Positions 7,732-16,331 of a DNA stretch of 64,000 nt are shown here, one piece after another. Position 1 is the first letter of the stretch. The number at the start of each line of letters is the position of its first letter. The stretch covers positions 62,001 to 126,000 of the forward strand of contig NZ_BMNK01000018.1 in the NCBI RefSeq assembly GCF_014646515.1. The letters are read 5' to 3'. Position numbers and translations under genes: made by a program. Source of the DNA: Nonomuraea glycinis (GTDB lineage: Bacteria; Actinomycetota; Actinomycetes; Streptosporangiales; Streptosporangiaceae). A model generated the notes under the pieces. It ran no database searches. It worked only from the letters and a program-made list of their open reading frames with translations, and was not told the DNA's origin.

Positions 7732-7905
7732 CGTCGCTGGTTCGCCTCCTGGAGGCGGAGCAAAAGGGAACCCGGTGCGATTCCGGGGCTGCCCCGCAGC
7801 GGTGAGCGGGAACGACCGCCGTCACACGCACTGGAGAGATCCGGGAAGCGACGGCCAGTAGGAGGATGCCAGGCGCCCGCAAGCCCGAAGACCTGCCGGT
7901 GATGA
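7732..7905 (+). ncRNA. Cobalamin (adenosylcobalamin) riboswitch
   Basis: Contains the conserved blocks in order: GGAGC-AAAAGGGAA, CCGGTGCGATTCCGGGGCTG, CCCCGCAGCGGTGAGCGGGAACGA (split across stems), GCCAGTAGGAGGATGCCAGG and the B12-box end AAGCCCGAAGACCTGCC. It lies about 110 nt before the nrdA start. A cobalamin riboswitch before a class Ia ribonucleotide reductase operon is known in Streptomyces, where cobalamin shuts the class Ia enzyme off and the B12-dependent class II enzyme takes over. Confidence 0.95.
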
Positions 7906-7969
7906 GAATGTCCAGGGCCTCGAGGGAGGGTCCGGGGGCGTCCGCGGCCGGCGTTCGAGGCGAGCCGCA

Positions 7970-8017
7970 GTGCTCTCGTGTGCCCTCATCGGGGATGAGC
8001 TCGCGAGGAGAGAGCAC
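7970..8017 (+). promoter_or_regulatory. Shine-Dalgarno-sequestering hairpin before nrdA
   Basis: GTGCTCTC at 7970-7977 pairs perfectly with GAGAGCAC at 8010-8017, ending flush with the GTG start at 8018. A smaller CTCATC/GATGAG hairpin lies inside. The outer stem captures part of GAGGAGAG, the ribosome site, so it is a plausible translational off-state for the upstream riboswitch. Confidence 0.55.
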
Positions 8018-10174
8018 GTGACACAGATCGTTGAAGGTGATCGGCGGCTGGCCATCGAGGAGGCCGCCGCACGGGTGATCACCGACCCGGCCAACTCCCG
8101 GGTGGCCGCCCGGCTGCTGGCCGAGGAGATCGCCGAGGAAGCCGCCGGGCACGGGGTGCGCACGTTCGCCGAGTCCGTGGCCGCCACCCACGCCGCCGGG
8201 CTGGTCCAGGACGCGCTGGCGGCGTTCGTCGCGGCCAACGCCGCCGAACTGGACGCGCTGATCGCGGACGAGGCCGACGAGCGCTTCGAGTACTTCGGCC
8301 TGCGCACCGTCTACGACCGCTACCTGCTGCGCCACCCGGACACGCGGGCCGTGCTGGAGCGGCCGCAGCACTTCTTCCTGCGGGTGGCGTGCGGGCTGTC
8401 CACGACGGTCGCCGAGGCGGCCGAGCTCTACGCCCTGATGTCCACGCTGTCCTACCTGCCGAGCTCGCCGACGCTGTTCAACTCGGGCTCGCGGCGCCCC
8501 CAGCTCTCCTCCTGCTTCCTGCTCGACTCACCCCGCGACGAGCTGGAGGCGATCTACGACCGGTACGGCCAGGTGGCCAGGCTGTCGAAGTACGCCGGCG
8601 GCATCGGCATCTCCTGGACCCGGGTCCGCTCCCGGGGCTCGCTGATCAAGGGCACCAACGGGCACTCCAACGGCATCGTGCCCTGGCTGCGCACGCTGGA
8701 CTCCTCGGTGGCGGCGGTCAACCAGGGCGGCCGCCGCAAGGGCGCGGCCTGCGTCTACCTGGAGACCTGGCACGCCGACATCGAGGAGTTCCTGGAGCTG
8801 CGGGACAACACCGGCGAGGACGCCCGCCGCACCCACAATCTCAACCTGGCCAACTGGGTGCCGGACGAGTTCATGCGCCGGGTGGAGGCGGACGAGCCCT
8901 GGTCGCTGTTCGACCCGAAACAGGTCCCCGACCTCACCGACCTGTACGGCGAGGCGTTCACCCGCGCCTACCGGGCCTACGAGGCCGACGGGCGATTCGT
9001 CCGCCAGATCCCCGCCCGGACCCTCTACGGCCGCATGATGCGCACGCTGGCGCAGACCGGCAACGGCTGGATGACCTTCAAGGACGCGGCCAACCGCACC
9101 TCCAACCAGACCGCCCGCCCCGAGAACGTCATCCACCTGTCGAACCTGTGCACCGAGATCCTCGAGGTCACCAGCGACGCCGAGACGGCGGTGTGCAACC
9201 TCGGCTCCATCAACCTCGCCGCCCACCTGCGCGCGGGCGACGGGATCGACTGGGACAGGCTGCGCGCGACCGTACGGACCGCCGTGCGCTTCCTCGACGT
9301 CACCATCGACCTCGGCTTCTACCCGACGCCCGAGGCCGCGGCGGCCAACGGGCGGTGGCGGCCGATCGGGCTGGGCGTGATGGGGCTGGCGGACGTGTTC
9401 TTCACCCTGCGGCTGCCGTTCGACTCGCCGCAGGCGCTCGCGCTGTCCACCCGGATCGCCGAGGAGATCGCGCTGGCCGCCTACGACACCTCCGCCGACC
9501 TGGCCGCCGAGCGGGGCCGGCATCCGTCGTACGACGACACCCGGGCCGCCGGGGGAGTGCTGCACCCCGACCACTACGGTGCCGCCGGCTCGCCGCGCTG
9601 GGACGCGGTGCGCGCCAAGGTCGCCGCCCATGGCCTGCGCAACTCCCTCATGCTCGCCATCGCGCCGACGGCCACGATCGCCTCCATCGCCGGCTGCTAC
9701 GAGTGCATCGAGCCGCAGGTGTCCAACGTGTTCAAGCGGGAGACGCTGTCCGGCGAGTTCCTCCAGGTGAATCGCTATCTGGTGGCCGACCTCCAGGCGC
9801 GCGGCCAGTGGACCCAGCGGGTCCGCGACGACCTCAAGCGGGCCGACGGCTCGGTCCAGCACGTGCCCGGCATTCCCGAGGACCTCAAGGCCCTCTACCG
9901 CACGGCCTGGGAGCTGCCGCAGAAGGCGCTGATCGACCTGGCGGCGGCGCGGCAGCCGTACATCGACCAGTCGCAGTCGCTCAACCTCTTCATGGCCGAG
10001 CCGACCATCGGCAAGCTGTCGTCGATGTACGCCTACGCGTGGAAGAGCGGCCTGAAGACCACCTACTACCTGCGCTCCCGCCCGGCCACCCGCATCGCGC
10101 AGACCACCGTCCAGCGGGTCGCCCCGGACGTCTGCTCCCTGGAGAACCCGGAAACCTGCGAAGCCTGCCAGTAA
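8018..10174 (+). CDS. nrdA: Class Ia ribonucleoside-diphosphate reductase, alpha subunit
   Basis: 718 residues from GTG at 8018, chosen for GAGGAGAG just upstream. The enzyme reduces ribonucleoside diphosphates to deoxy forms for DNA synthesis. Key residues are visible: the first redox Cys in LSSCFLLD, the active-site N-C-E triad in NLCTEI, the partner Cys in AVCNLGSINL, the radical-transfer tyrosines in TTYYLRSR, and the C-terminal swinging pair in PETCEACQ. The N-terminus carries no obvious ATP-cone, so overall activity regulation by dATP may be absent. nrdB follows after 28 nt. Expression should be repressed when cobalamin is plentiful. Confidence 0.95.
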   Translation: MTQIVEGDRRLAIEEAAARVITDPANSRVAARLLAEEIAEEAAGHGVRTFAESVAATHAAGLVQDALAAFVAANAAELDALIADEADERFEYFGLRTVYDRYLLRHPDTRAVLERPQHFFLRVACGLSTTVAEAAELYALMSTLSYLPSSPTLFNSGSRRPQLSSCFLLDSPRDELEAIYDRYGQVARLSKYAGGIGISWTRVRSRGSLIKGTNGHSNGIVPWLRTLDSSVAAVNQGGRRKGAACVYLETWHADIEEFLELRDNTGEDARRTHNLNLANWVPDEFMRRVEADEPWSLFDPKQVPDLTDLYGEAFTRAYRAYEADGRFVRQIPARTLYGRMMRTLAQTGNGWMTFKDAANRTSNQTARPENVIHLSNLCTEILEVTSDAETAVCNLGSINLAAHLRAGDGIDWDRLRATVRTAVRFLDVTIDLGFYPTPEAAAANGRWRPIGLGVMGLADVFFTLRLPFDSPQALALSTRIAEEIALAAYDTSADLAAERGRHPSYDDTRAAGGVLHPDHYGAAGSPRWDAVRAKVAAHGLRNSLMLAIAPTATIASIAGCYECIEPQVSNVFKRETLSGEFLQVNRYLVADLQARGQWTQRVRDDLKRADGSVQHVPGIPEDLKALYRTAWELPQKALIDLAAARQPYIDQSQSLNLFMAEPTIGKLSSMYAYAWKSGLKTTYYLRSRPATRIAQTTVQRVAPDVCSLENPETCEACQ

Positions 10175-10202
10175 GCCCCCCTTCTTCACGGAGAACCTCC
10201 TT

Positions 10203-11198
10203 ATGCTGCTGGACCCTGGAATGGACCTCACGCTGCGCCCCATGCGCTACCCGGACTTCTACGAGCGCTACCGGGCCGCGATCCGCAACACCTGGACGGT
10301 CGAAGAGGTCGACCTGCACACCGACCTGGCCGACCTGGCCAGGATGACGGCCCAGGAACGCCACCTGATCAACCGGCTGGTCGCCTTCTTCGCCACCGGC
10401 GACTCCATCGTGGCCAACAACCTCGTGCTCAACCTCTACCAGCACGTCAACGCCCCCGAGGCGCGCCTGTACCTGAGCAGGCAGCTGTACGAGGAGGCCG
10501 TCCACGTGCAGTTCTACCTGACGCTGCTGGACACCTACCTGCCCGACCCCGAGGAGCGGGTCAAGGCGTTCGCCGCCGTCGACCACATCCCGTCCATCCG
10601 CGACAAGGCCGAGTTCTGCTTCAGGTGGATCGACTCCATCAACGGGATCGACCGCCTGGAGAGCCCCGGCGAACGCAGGCTGTTCCTGCTCAACCTCATC
10701 TGCTTCGCCGCCTGCATCGAGGGTCTGTTCTTCTACGGCGCGTTCGCCTACGTCTACTGGTTCCGCTCGCGCGGCCTGCTCAGCGGGCTCGCCACCGGGA
10801 CGAACTGGGTGTTCCGCGACGAGTCCATGCACATGGAGTTCGCCTTCAGCGTCGTGGACACCGTCAGGGCGGAGGAGCCCGAGCTGTTCGACGACGAGCT
10901 GAGCGCTCAGGTGACCCGCATGATCGAGGAGGCCGTCGAGGCGGAGCTGGCCTTCGCCCGTGACCTGTGCGGCGACGGCATGCCGGGGATGAGCGTCGAG
11001 CAGATGCGCTCCTACCTGCAGTATGTCGCCGACCAGCGCCTGGCCAGGCTGGGCATGCCCGCCAGGTACGGCGCCGCCAACCCGTTCGCGTTCATGGAGC
11101 TGCAGGACGTGCAGGAGTTGGCCAACTTCTTCGAACGGCGTGTTTCCGCTTACCAGGTGGCTGTCGAGGGCAATGTGAGCTTTGATGAGACGTTCTAG
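10203..11198 (+). CDS. nrdB: Class Ia ribonucleotide reductase, beta (radical) subunit
   Basis: 331 residues. Supplies the tyrosyl radical to NrdA. The diiron ligands are all present: Asp in FFATGDSIV, the first ExxH in LYEEAVHVQFY, Glu in FAACIEGLFF and the second ExxH in FRDESMHMEF. The Tyr four residues after the first His matches the radical Tyr122 of E. coli R2, so this is a Tyr-radical (Ia) rather than a Phe-type (Ic) subunit. It is co-transcribed with nrdA. The nrdS (AraC-like) gene that follows nrdAB in Streptomyces is missing; an MscS-type channel follows instead. Confidence 0.95.
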   Translation: MLLDPGMDLTLRPMRYPDFYERYRAAIRNTWTVEEVDLHTDLADLARMTAQERHLINRLVAFFATGDSIVANNLVLNLYQHVNAPEARLYLSRQLYEEAVHVQFYLTLLDTYLPDPEERVKAFAAVDHIPSIRDKAEFCFRWIDSINGIDRLESPGERRLFLLNLICFAACIEGLFFYGAFAYVYWFRSRGLLSGLATGTNWVFRDESMHMEFAFSVVDTVRAEEPELFDDELSAQVTRMIEEAVEAELAFARDLCGDGMPGMSVEQMRSYLQYVADQRLARLGMPARYGAANPFAFMELQDVQELANFFERRVSAYQVAVEGNVSFDETF

Positions 11199-11226
11199 GT
11201 AGTTTGGTGGGCTATTTCAGGAGGTT

Positions 11227-12312
11227 ATGAGGGTGTCGTCGACGGCCCACTGGTTGATACTCGCCGGCTCCATCGCCGGCGTGATCCTGCTGGTGGAACT
11301 GGCCAGACGGATGCTCGTCAGGGCCGGGCGCAAGTGGGACCTGGCCCGTCACCTGGTGGAGCGCTGCACCTGGCCGATGTTCGCGGTGGCCGCGACGTTG
11401 ACGTTCAGCCTGGGGTTCATCCCGTCGATGCTCGGCATCTCGCGTGAGGAACTGGCCGTCGGCGCCATGATCGAGCGAGTGGTCGAGGTCGCCTCGATCG
11501 CGGCGCTCACCTGGCTGATCATCCAGGCCAGCTACGCCTTCACGGACCTCGTCATGGACCGCCTGGTCCAGGTCGAGGGGGAGCGCAACCGGCGGGCCCG
11601 GCGGATTCTCACCCAGATCGGGCTGGTCCGCCGGGTCGCCACCGCCGCCGTCATCATCATCGCCTTCGGCGTCATGCTGTTCTCCTTCCCGCAGGTGCGG
11701 GCGCTGGGCGCCGGGCTGCTCGCCTCCGCCGGCATCGCGGGCGCCATCATCGGCATCGCCGCCCAGCCGACGCTCGGCAACATGGTCGCCGGCCTGCAAC
11801 TCGCCTTCAGCGACGCGCTCCGCCTGGATGACGTGGTCGTGGTGGAGGAGGAGTGGGGCCGCATCGAGGAGCTCACGCTCACCTACGTGGTGCTGCGGCT
11901 GTGGGACGAGCGGCGGCTGGTCCTGCCCGTCTCCTACTTCACCCAGAATCCGTTCGAGAACTGGACCAGGCACGGCAGCCGGGTGGTCGCCGCGGTCTAT
12001 CTGCGGGTCGACTGGGCGGTGCCGGTCGACAAGCTGCGCGAGGAGCTCTACCGGTTCATCCAGGACAGCCCGCTGTGGGACCAGAAGGACTGGACGCTCC
12101 AGGTCACCGACGTGCTGCCGAACGGGCTGGTGGAGTTGCGCGGCCTGATGAGCGCCGCGGACTCGGCCTCCGCCTGGGACCTCAAGTGCGACGTACGCGA
12201 GCACCTCGTCACCTACATCAGGGAGAACTACCCCGACGCGCTGCCCCGCTTCCGCATCGAGACGCCCGAGAGCCGCGCCGGGGTGCCATGGCGCAACGGC
12301 GGGCGTGGCTAG
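11227..12312 (+). CDS. MscS-family mechanosensitive ion channel
   Basis: 361 residues from ATG at 11227, preceded by AGGAGG. Three to four N-terminal helices are followed by the MscS pore and beta domain: LGAGLLASAGIAGAIIGIAA (pore helix), QPTLGNMVAGLQLAFSDALR, LDDVVVVEEEWGRIEEL and LVLPVSYFTQNPFENW. It sits in the cytoplasmic membrane and should open under hypo-osmotic tension. It starts 28 nt after nrdB in the same direction and may be read through from the nrdAB transcript. The C-terminal domain is longer than in minimal MscS. Confidence 0.9.
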   Translation: MRVSSTAHWLILAGSIAGVILLVELARRMLVRAGRKWDLARHLVERCTWPMFAVAATLTFSLGFIPSMLGISREELAVGAMIERVVEVASIAALTWLIIQASYAFTDLVMDRLVQVEGERNRRARRILTQIGLVRRVATAAVIIIAFGVMLFSFPQVRALGAGLLASAGIAGAIIGIAAQPTLGNMVAGLQLAFSDALRLDDVVVVEEEWGRIEELTLTYVVLRLWDERRLVLPVSYFTQNPFENWTRHGSRVVAAVYLRVDWAVPVDKLREELYRFIQDSPLWDQKDWTLQVTDVLPNGLVELRGLMSAADSASAWDLKCDVREHLVTYIRENYPDALPRFRIETPESRAGVPWRNGGRG

Positions 12313-12560
12313 GCTCTGTGCGGTGGCCCGCGACGCTCTGTGAGGTGGCCCGCGCGGTTTATTCGGTGGCACCCGAGGCGATCACCGGGCTACCGTGGAC
12401 AGCGTCCAGCAAGAAGAGTCCGGCACCAGGGAAGGCGGCAGCGGTGAGCGCACTGAAGTCCCCCCTTGAGGCGGGGCCGGCTGCCTGGTGATCTGAGACG
12501 GACACCAGGACGGCCGCCCAGGGTTTCCCTGAGGCGGCTTTCTCATGCCTTCATGTACGA
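12313..12560 (+). other. Structured non-coding stretch ending in a terminator
   Basis: No protein-coding signal. It contains a C6 run that can pair as CCCC-TTGAGGC-GGGG (about 12460-12477), a GGCAGC...GCTGCC pairing around it, hairpin CCTGGTG-N12-CACCAGG (12484-12509), then GCCGCC-cAGGG-TTT-CCCTga-GGCGGC (12513-12538) followed by TTTCTC. It looks like a small RNA or structured leader with its own terminator, just before tRNA-Pro. I do not recognise the family. Confidence 0.4.
12513..12538 (+). terminator. Terminator hairpin before tRNA-Pro
   Basis: GCCGCC-cAGGG-TTT-CCCTga-GGCGGC with TTTCTC after it. It could end MscS read-through or the candidate RNA just upstream. Confidence 0.6.
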
Positions 12561-12635
12561 CCGAGTGTGGGGCAGTTCGGCCGCCCGCCTGCCTTGGGAG
12601 CAGGAGCATCGCAGGTTCGAATCCTGCCACTCGGA
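12561..12635 (+). tRNA. tRNA-Pro (TGG), atypical body
   Basis: 75-nt cloverleaf with acceptor CCGAGTG/CACTCGG, D stem GGGC/GCCC, anticodon stem-loop CCTGC-CTTGGGA-GCAGG (anticodon TGG) and T arm GCAGG-TTCGAAT-CCTGC; discriminator A, CCA not encoded. The acceptor begins CCG rather than the CGG usual for bacterial tRNA-Pro. It sits alone on the plus strand and is followed by CGGCCCT-N8-AGGGCCG. Confidence 0.85.
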
Positions 12636-12640
12636 CGACG

Positions 12641-12662
12641 GCCCTGAAAGAAGAGGGCCGCG
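12641..12662 (+). terminator. Hairpin after tRNA-Pro
   Basis: CGGCCCT-GAAAGAAG-AGGGCCG starts six bases past the tRNA end. No T tract; it probably trims or terminates the tRNA transcript. Confidence 0.5.
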
Positions 12663-12753
12663 GGTTCGGCCTGGCCGGTGGGAATGGCGCCCCCCGGCCG
12701 GACACGAGCCCTCGCCCCGGGCAAGGCCCACGCCAGCCCAGCCCGGGGCCCAA

Positions 12754-12829
12754 GCCGCTCTGGCCCAACTTGGCAAGAGGCGCCGCCCTCAGGAGGCGGA
12801 GGTTCAGGGTTCGACTCCCTGGGGCGGCA
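12754..12829 (+). tRNA. tRNA with Leu anticodon CAG but short variable loop
   Basis: 76-nt cloverleaf with acceptor GCCGCTC/GGGCGGC (one T-G and one C-G closing), D stem GCCC/AGGC with one mismatch, anticodon arm CCGCC-CTCAGGA-GGCGG (anticodon CAG), variable loop of only five bases (AGGTT), T arm CAGGG-TTCGACT-CCCTG and discriminator A. Bacterial tRNA-Leu normally has a long variable arm (type II). This molecule is type I, so its charging identity is uncertain. It lies about 120 bases after the atypical tRNA-Pro on the same strand. Confidence 0.75.
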
Positions 12830-12936
12830 CCCGGATGATCAGTTGCCGTCGCGCCCAGCGTGGCGTGCGGGTCGGGCTCGAAGGCCCTCCGTATAGTGAT
12901 GGATCGATGACACTTCGTGATCACGGGGGGAATATC

Positions 12937-13260
12937 ATGAGAAGTGCCCTTATCGCCGCGGGCGGGGCTCTGTTCGCCGCAGCAGCGCTCACCGCCGGCC
13001 TGGCGGGGCCGGCCACCGCGGCCGTCGAAGACCAGTCGACCCGGATCTGCGACATGCAGACGCAGGAGGTCAGGACCTGGCAGAACGTCTACGGCCCCGA
13101 CAAGGTCGCGCAGGGGACGCGCGACGCCGCCGCCTGCCAGAACCAGCACGACCACGGTCATGGCCACCGTCACCACTACGACGGTTTCGACCACCATGGC
13201 CTGGACAGCTGGGCCCTCAGGTACGCGCTCCTGCGTGACGAGTGGCGTCTCAACGGCTGA
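12937..13260 (+). CDS. Small exported His-rich protein
   Basis: 107 residues. The start is ATG at 12937 with GGGGGGA upstream. MRSALIAAGGALFAAAAL... is a typical Sec signal with likely cleavage after ATAA (about residue 29). The mature part has two Cys (ICDMQTQ and AACQNQ) that may form a disulphide, and a metal-binding-like cluster HDHGHGHRHHYDGFDHHG. No known family is recognised. The His cluster suggests zinc, nickel or copper binding outside the cell, but this is inference. A strong hairpin follows. Confidence 0.75.
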   Translation: MRSALIAAGGALFAAAALTAGLAGPATAAVEDQSTRICDMQTQEVRTWQNVYGPDKVAQGTRDAAACQNQHDHGHGHRHHYDGFDHHGLDSWALRYALLRDEWRLNG

Positions 13261-13278
13261 GCGCCGTTCGGCCTGACC

Positions 13279-13310
13279 GGTCCCGGGAGCTCACGCCGAG
13301 CCCCGGGACC
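13279..13310 (+). terminator. Terminator after the His-rich exported protein
   Basis: GGTCCCGGG-N14-CCCGGGACC follows the stop by 18 bases. It lies between convergent genes and may serve both strands. Confidence 0.6.
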
Positions 13311-13349
13311 GTCCTGTGCCTGTCACTCTTCGTCTCGCTGTCCGTCTCG

Positions 13350-13661
13350 CTATTCGCCTGGCTCTTCGCCGGCCGCCCAGACGGCCTGGAACGCCGCCTC
13401 GCCGATCTCCGTCAGGTCCCAGATCTCCAGCGCCTGGTCGGTGAGGAAACCGTGCTCGTCCTGCAGGTGCCGCCACCAGTAGAGATGAACGCCACGCCGG
13501 GCGTCGATCTCGATCTGCCGGATCGCCCAGTGCTCGCCGTCGCCCTCGACGCTCTCGAACAGCCACACCCCGCCGTCGCCGTCATCCCCGCGCCAGTGGC
13601 GCCGGGGCAACTCCGACTCGCTGAGCTCTCGGATCCGGGGTTGGCGAAGATCTGGCAGCAC
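13350..13661 (-). CDS. Conserved-looking hypothetical protein downstream of glgC
   Basis: 103 residues from GTG at 13661. The sequence is acidic with many aromatics (GGVWLFESVEGDGEHWAIRQ, YWWRHLQDEHGF, IWDLTEIGEAAFQAVW) and has no signal or membrane segment. It begins 31 nt after the glgC stop on the same strand, so it is probably transcribed with glgC. Function is not recognised; a role in glycogen or alpha-glucan metabolism is only suggested by position. Confidence 0.6.
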   Translation of the reverse strand: MLPDLRQPRIRELSESELPRRHWRGDDGDGGVWLFESVEGDGEHWAIRQIEIDARRGVHLYWWRHLQDEHGFLTDQALEIWDLTEIGEAAFQAVWAAGEEPGE

Positions 13662-13692
13662 CCCATCACTCTAGGCCCGTCCGGAAGCGGTC

Positions 13693-14928
13693 TCAGCGGT
13701 CGACGATCTCGTTCTTGCCGATGACGACGACGCCGCCGCGGGTGAGCGCGAAGCGGGTGCGGTCGTACTCCAGGTCGAAGCCGATGCGCGCGCCGTCCGG
13801 GATGACCACGTTCTTGTCGATGATGGCCTTGCGGACCACGGCGCCCCTGCCGATCTTGACGTTGTCCATCAGGACCGAGTCCTCGACCACCGAATGGGAG
13901 TGCAGCACCACCATCGGCGACAGGATCGACCGCAGGGCCAGGCCGCCGGAGATGATCACCCCGGGGGAGACCAGCGAGTCGATCGCCCGGCCCACCCGGT
14001 CGCCGTCGTTGTGCACGAACTTGGCCGGCGGCAGCGGGTCGTGGCCGGTGTGGATGGGCCACTTGTCGTTGTAGAGGTTGAAGATCGGGTGCGCGGCGAT
14101 GAGGTCCATGTGGGCCTCGTAGTAGGCGTCGAGCGTGCCCACGTCGCGCCAGTAGCCACGGTCGCGCTCGCTGGAGCCCGGCACCACGTTGTGCGCGAAG
14201 TCGTAGACGTCGGCCCCGCCCGACTTGACCATCATCGGGATGATGTTGCCGCCCAGGTCGTGCTTGCTGGTCGGGTCGAGCGCGTCCTCCCGCAGCGCGT
14301 CGATCATCGCCTGCGTCTTGAACACGTAGTTGCCCATCGAGGCGAACACCTCGTCGGGCGAGTCGGCCAGGCCCACCGCGTCCTTGGGCTTCTCCCGGAA
14401 CGCGACGATCCGGCGGCCCTGCGGATCGGTCTCGATCACGCCGAACTGATCGGCCAGCGACAGCGGCTGCCGGATGGCCGCCACCGTCACGTCCGCGCCC
14501 GACTCCTCGTGCTGCTCCACCATCTGCCGCGGGTCCATCCGGTAGATGTGGTCCGCGCCGAACACGATGACGTGCTCGGGCATCTCGTCGTAGATCAGGT
14601 TCAGATTCTGGAAGAGCGCGTCGGCCGAGCCGGAGAACCAGCGTGGACCCAGCCGCTGCTGCGCGGGGACCGGGGTCACGTAGTTGCCGAGCATCGACGA
14701 CAGCCGCCAGGTGCGCGAGACGTGGCGGTCAAGGCTGTGGTTCTTGTACTGGGTCAGTACGACGATCTTCAAATAGTTGCCGTTGGCCAGGTTGGACAGC
14801 ACGAAGTCGATGAGCCGATACATGCCGCCGAACGGCACCGCCGGTTTCGCCCGGTCCGCCGTGAGAGGCATGAGCCTCTTTCCCTCTCCACCTGCCAGCA
14901 CGACCGCAAGCACCCTCCGGGACCTCAT
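13693..14928 (-). CDS. glgC: Glucose-1-phosphate adenylyltransferase
   Basis: 411 residues. Makes ADP-glucose from glucose-1-phosphate and ATP. The N-terminus has [30 protein letters not shown] (nucleotide-binding loop; quoted in parts: LAGGEGKRL and AKPAVPFGG), then [38 protein letters not shown] and a left-handed beta-helix C-terminus with hexapeptide-like turns ([20 protein letters not shown]). Full family length. It is divergent from glgM, the same arrangement as Rv1213/Rv1212c in M. tuberculosis, which supports the GlgE pathway reading. Confidence 0.95.
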   Translation of the reverse strand: MRSRRVLAVVLAGGEGKRLMPLTADRAKPAVPFGGMYRLIDFVLSNLANGNYLKIVVLTQYKNHSLDRHVSRTWRLSSMLGNYVTPVPAQQRLGPRWFSGSADALFQNLNLIYDEMPEHVIVFGADHIYRMDPRQMVEQHEESGADVTVAAIRQPLSLADQFGVIETDPQGRRIVAFREKPKDAVGLADSPDEVFASMGNYVFKTQAMIDALREDALDPTSKHDLGGNIIPMMVKSGGADVYDFAHNVVPGSSERDRGYWRDVGTLDAYYEAHMDLIAAHPIFNLYNDKWPIHTGHDPLPPAKFVHNDGDRVGRAIDSLVSPGVIISGGLALRSILSPMVVLHSHSVVEDSVLMDNVKIGRGAVVRKAIIDKNVVIPDGARIGFDLEYDRTRFALTRGGVVVIGKNEIVDR

Positions 14929-15096
14929 GCCCAGGACGCTACCCCCAATTGGCCCATCTATCGAAGAAACCTCGTCCGGCTCTCTCCCGCCGTGTCCCAT
15001 TCTCCGGAGATATGTACGGCCATCGCCGCACGTTCGATCCCGGTGTCGGGGCTGTCGATGTGTCCTGAACGGGCGGCTTGCTCGTAAGGTCGTGTC

Positions 15097-16275
15097 ATGC
15101 GTGTTGATCTGCTCAGCAGGGAGTATCCACCGGAGGTCTACGGCGGCGCCGGCGTGCACCTGGAGTACCTCGCCAGGGAGTTGCGCAAGCTGGCCGACGT
15201 GCGAGTCCGGTGTTTCGGGGCCGAACGGGACGAATCTGGCGTGTCCGCCTATCAGGTGCCGGGTGGGCTGGAGTCCGCGAACGCGGCCTTGCAGGTGCTC
15301 GGCGTGGACCTGGAGATGGCCGCCGCGTGCGCGGGCGCGGACGTCGTGCACTCGCATACCTGGTACGCCAACTTTGCCGGGCATGTCGCGAAGATGCTGC
15401 ACGGCATCCCGCACGTCGTCACCACGCACAGCCTGGAGCCGCTGCGCCCGTGGAAGGCCGAGCAGCTCGGCGGGGGCTACGCGATCTCGTCGTGGGCCGA
15501 GCACACCGCCCTGGCCGCCGCCGACGCGGTGATCGCGGTGTCGGAGGGGATGCGCCGCGACGTGCTGGCCGCCTACCCGGGGATCGACCCGGCCAAGGTG
15601 AGCGTCATCCACAACGGCATCGACACCGCTGAGTACGCACCGGACGACGGCCACGAGGTCCTGAGAAAGCATGGCATCGACCCCGCCCGGCCGTACGTCA
15701 TCTTCGTGGGGCGGATAACCCGGCAGAAGGGGCTCGTCCACCTCCTGCACGCGGCGCGGTCCTTCGCCCCCGACGCGCAGCTCGTGCTCTGCGCGGGCGC
15801 GCCGGACACCCCGGAGATCGAGGCCGAGGTCGCCGGGCTGGTGCGCGGCCTGGACCGGGAGGGCGTGTTCTGGATCTCCGAGATGCTGCCCAAGCCGCAG
15901 ATCATCCAGTTGCTCACGCACGCCGCCGTGTTCGTCTGCCCCTCGGTGTACGAGCCGATGGGCATCGTGAACCTGGAGGCGATGGCGTGCGAGACCGCCG
16001 TGGTCGCCACCGCCACCGGCGGCATCCCCGAGGTGGTCGCCGACGGCGAGACCGGCCTGCTGGTGCCCATCGACCAGGCCCCCGACGGCACCCCGCACGA
16101 CCCGGGCCGCTTCGCCGCGGACCTGGCCGAGCGGGTCAACGCCCTGCTGGGAGACCCGGCGCGGGCCGCGGCCATGGGGCGGGCGGGCCGGGTGCGCGCC
16201 GTCGAGCACTTCTCCTGGGAGCGCGTCGCGCGCCGCACCGCGGACCTGTACGCGTCACTGCGCGAAACGGGCTGA
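15097..16275 (+). CDS. glgM: GT4 glycosyltransferase, ADP-glucose-dependent (GlgM/actinobacterial GlgA)
   Basis: 392 residues. [20 protein letters not shown] opens the first Rossmann lobe, and the C-terminal GT-B lobe shows [17 protein letters not shown] and the donor-site [19 protein letters not shown] (GT4 E-x7-E motif). The length (about 390) and N-terminus fit Rv1212c-type enzymes, which were first called glycogen synthase and later shown to make maltose-1-phosphate from ADP-glucose and glucose-1-phosphate for GlgE. Whether this protein extends glucan or makes maltose-1-phosphate cannot be fixed from sequence alone. It shares a 168-bp divergent region with glgC. Confidence 0.88.
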   Translation: MRVDLLSREYPPEVYGGAGVHLEYLARELRKLADVRVRCFGAERDESGVSAYQVPGGLESANAALQVLGVDLEMAAACAGADVVHSHTWYANFAGHVAKMLHGIPHVVTTHSLEPLRPWKAEQLGGGYAISSWAEHTALAAADAVIAVSEGMRRDVLAAYPGIDPAKVSVIHNGIDTAEYAPDDGHEVLRKHGIDPARPYVIFVGRITRQKGLVHLLHAARSFAPDAQLVLCAGAPDTPEIEAEVAGLVRGLDREGVFWISEMLPKPQIIQLLTHAAVFVCPSVYEPMGIVNLEAMACETAVVATATGGIPEVVADGETGLLVPIDQAPDGTPHDPGRFAADLAERVNALLGDPARAAAMGRAGRVRAVEHFSWERVARRTADLYASLRETG

Positions 16276-16331
16276 TTGGGTCTTGTAGCGGCCCTGCTTC
16301 GGGCTCACTCTGGGCGGCAGGAGGCAGTGAG

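Noticed and set aside
12420-12480. 4.5S/SRP RNA in the stretch before tRNA-Pro
   Set aside because: GGGAAGGCGGCAGC loosely resembles the SRP apical motif, but the essential GGTCAGG..GGAAGGAAGCAGC arrangement is not present.
14930-16209. Extension of glgC upstream through the glgM region
   Set aside because: The frame stays open only because it is antisense to glgM. Family alignment starts at MRSRRVLAV (14928).
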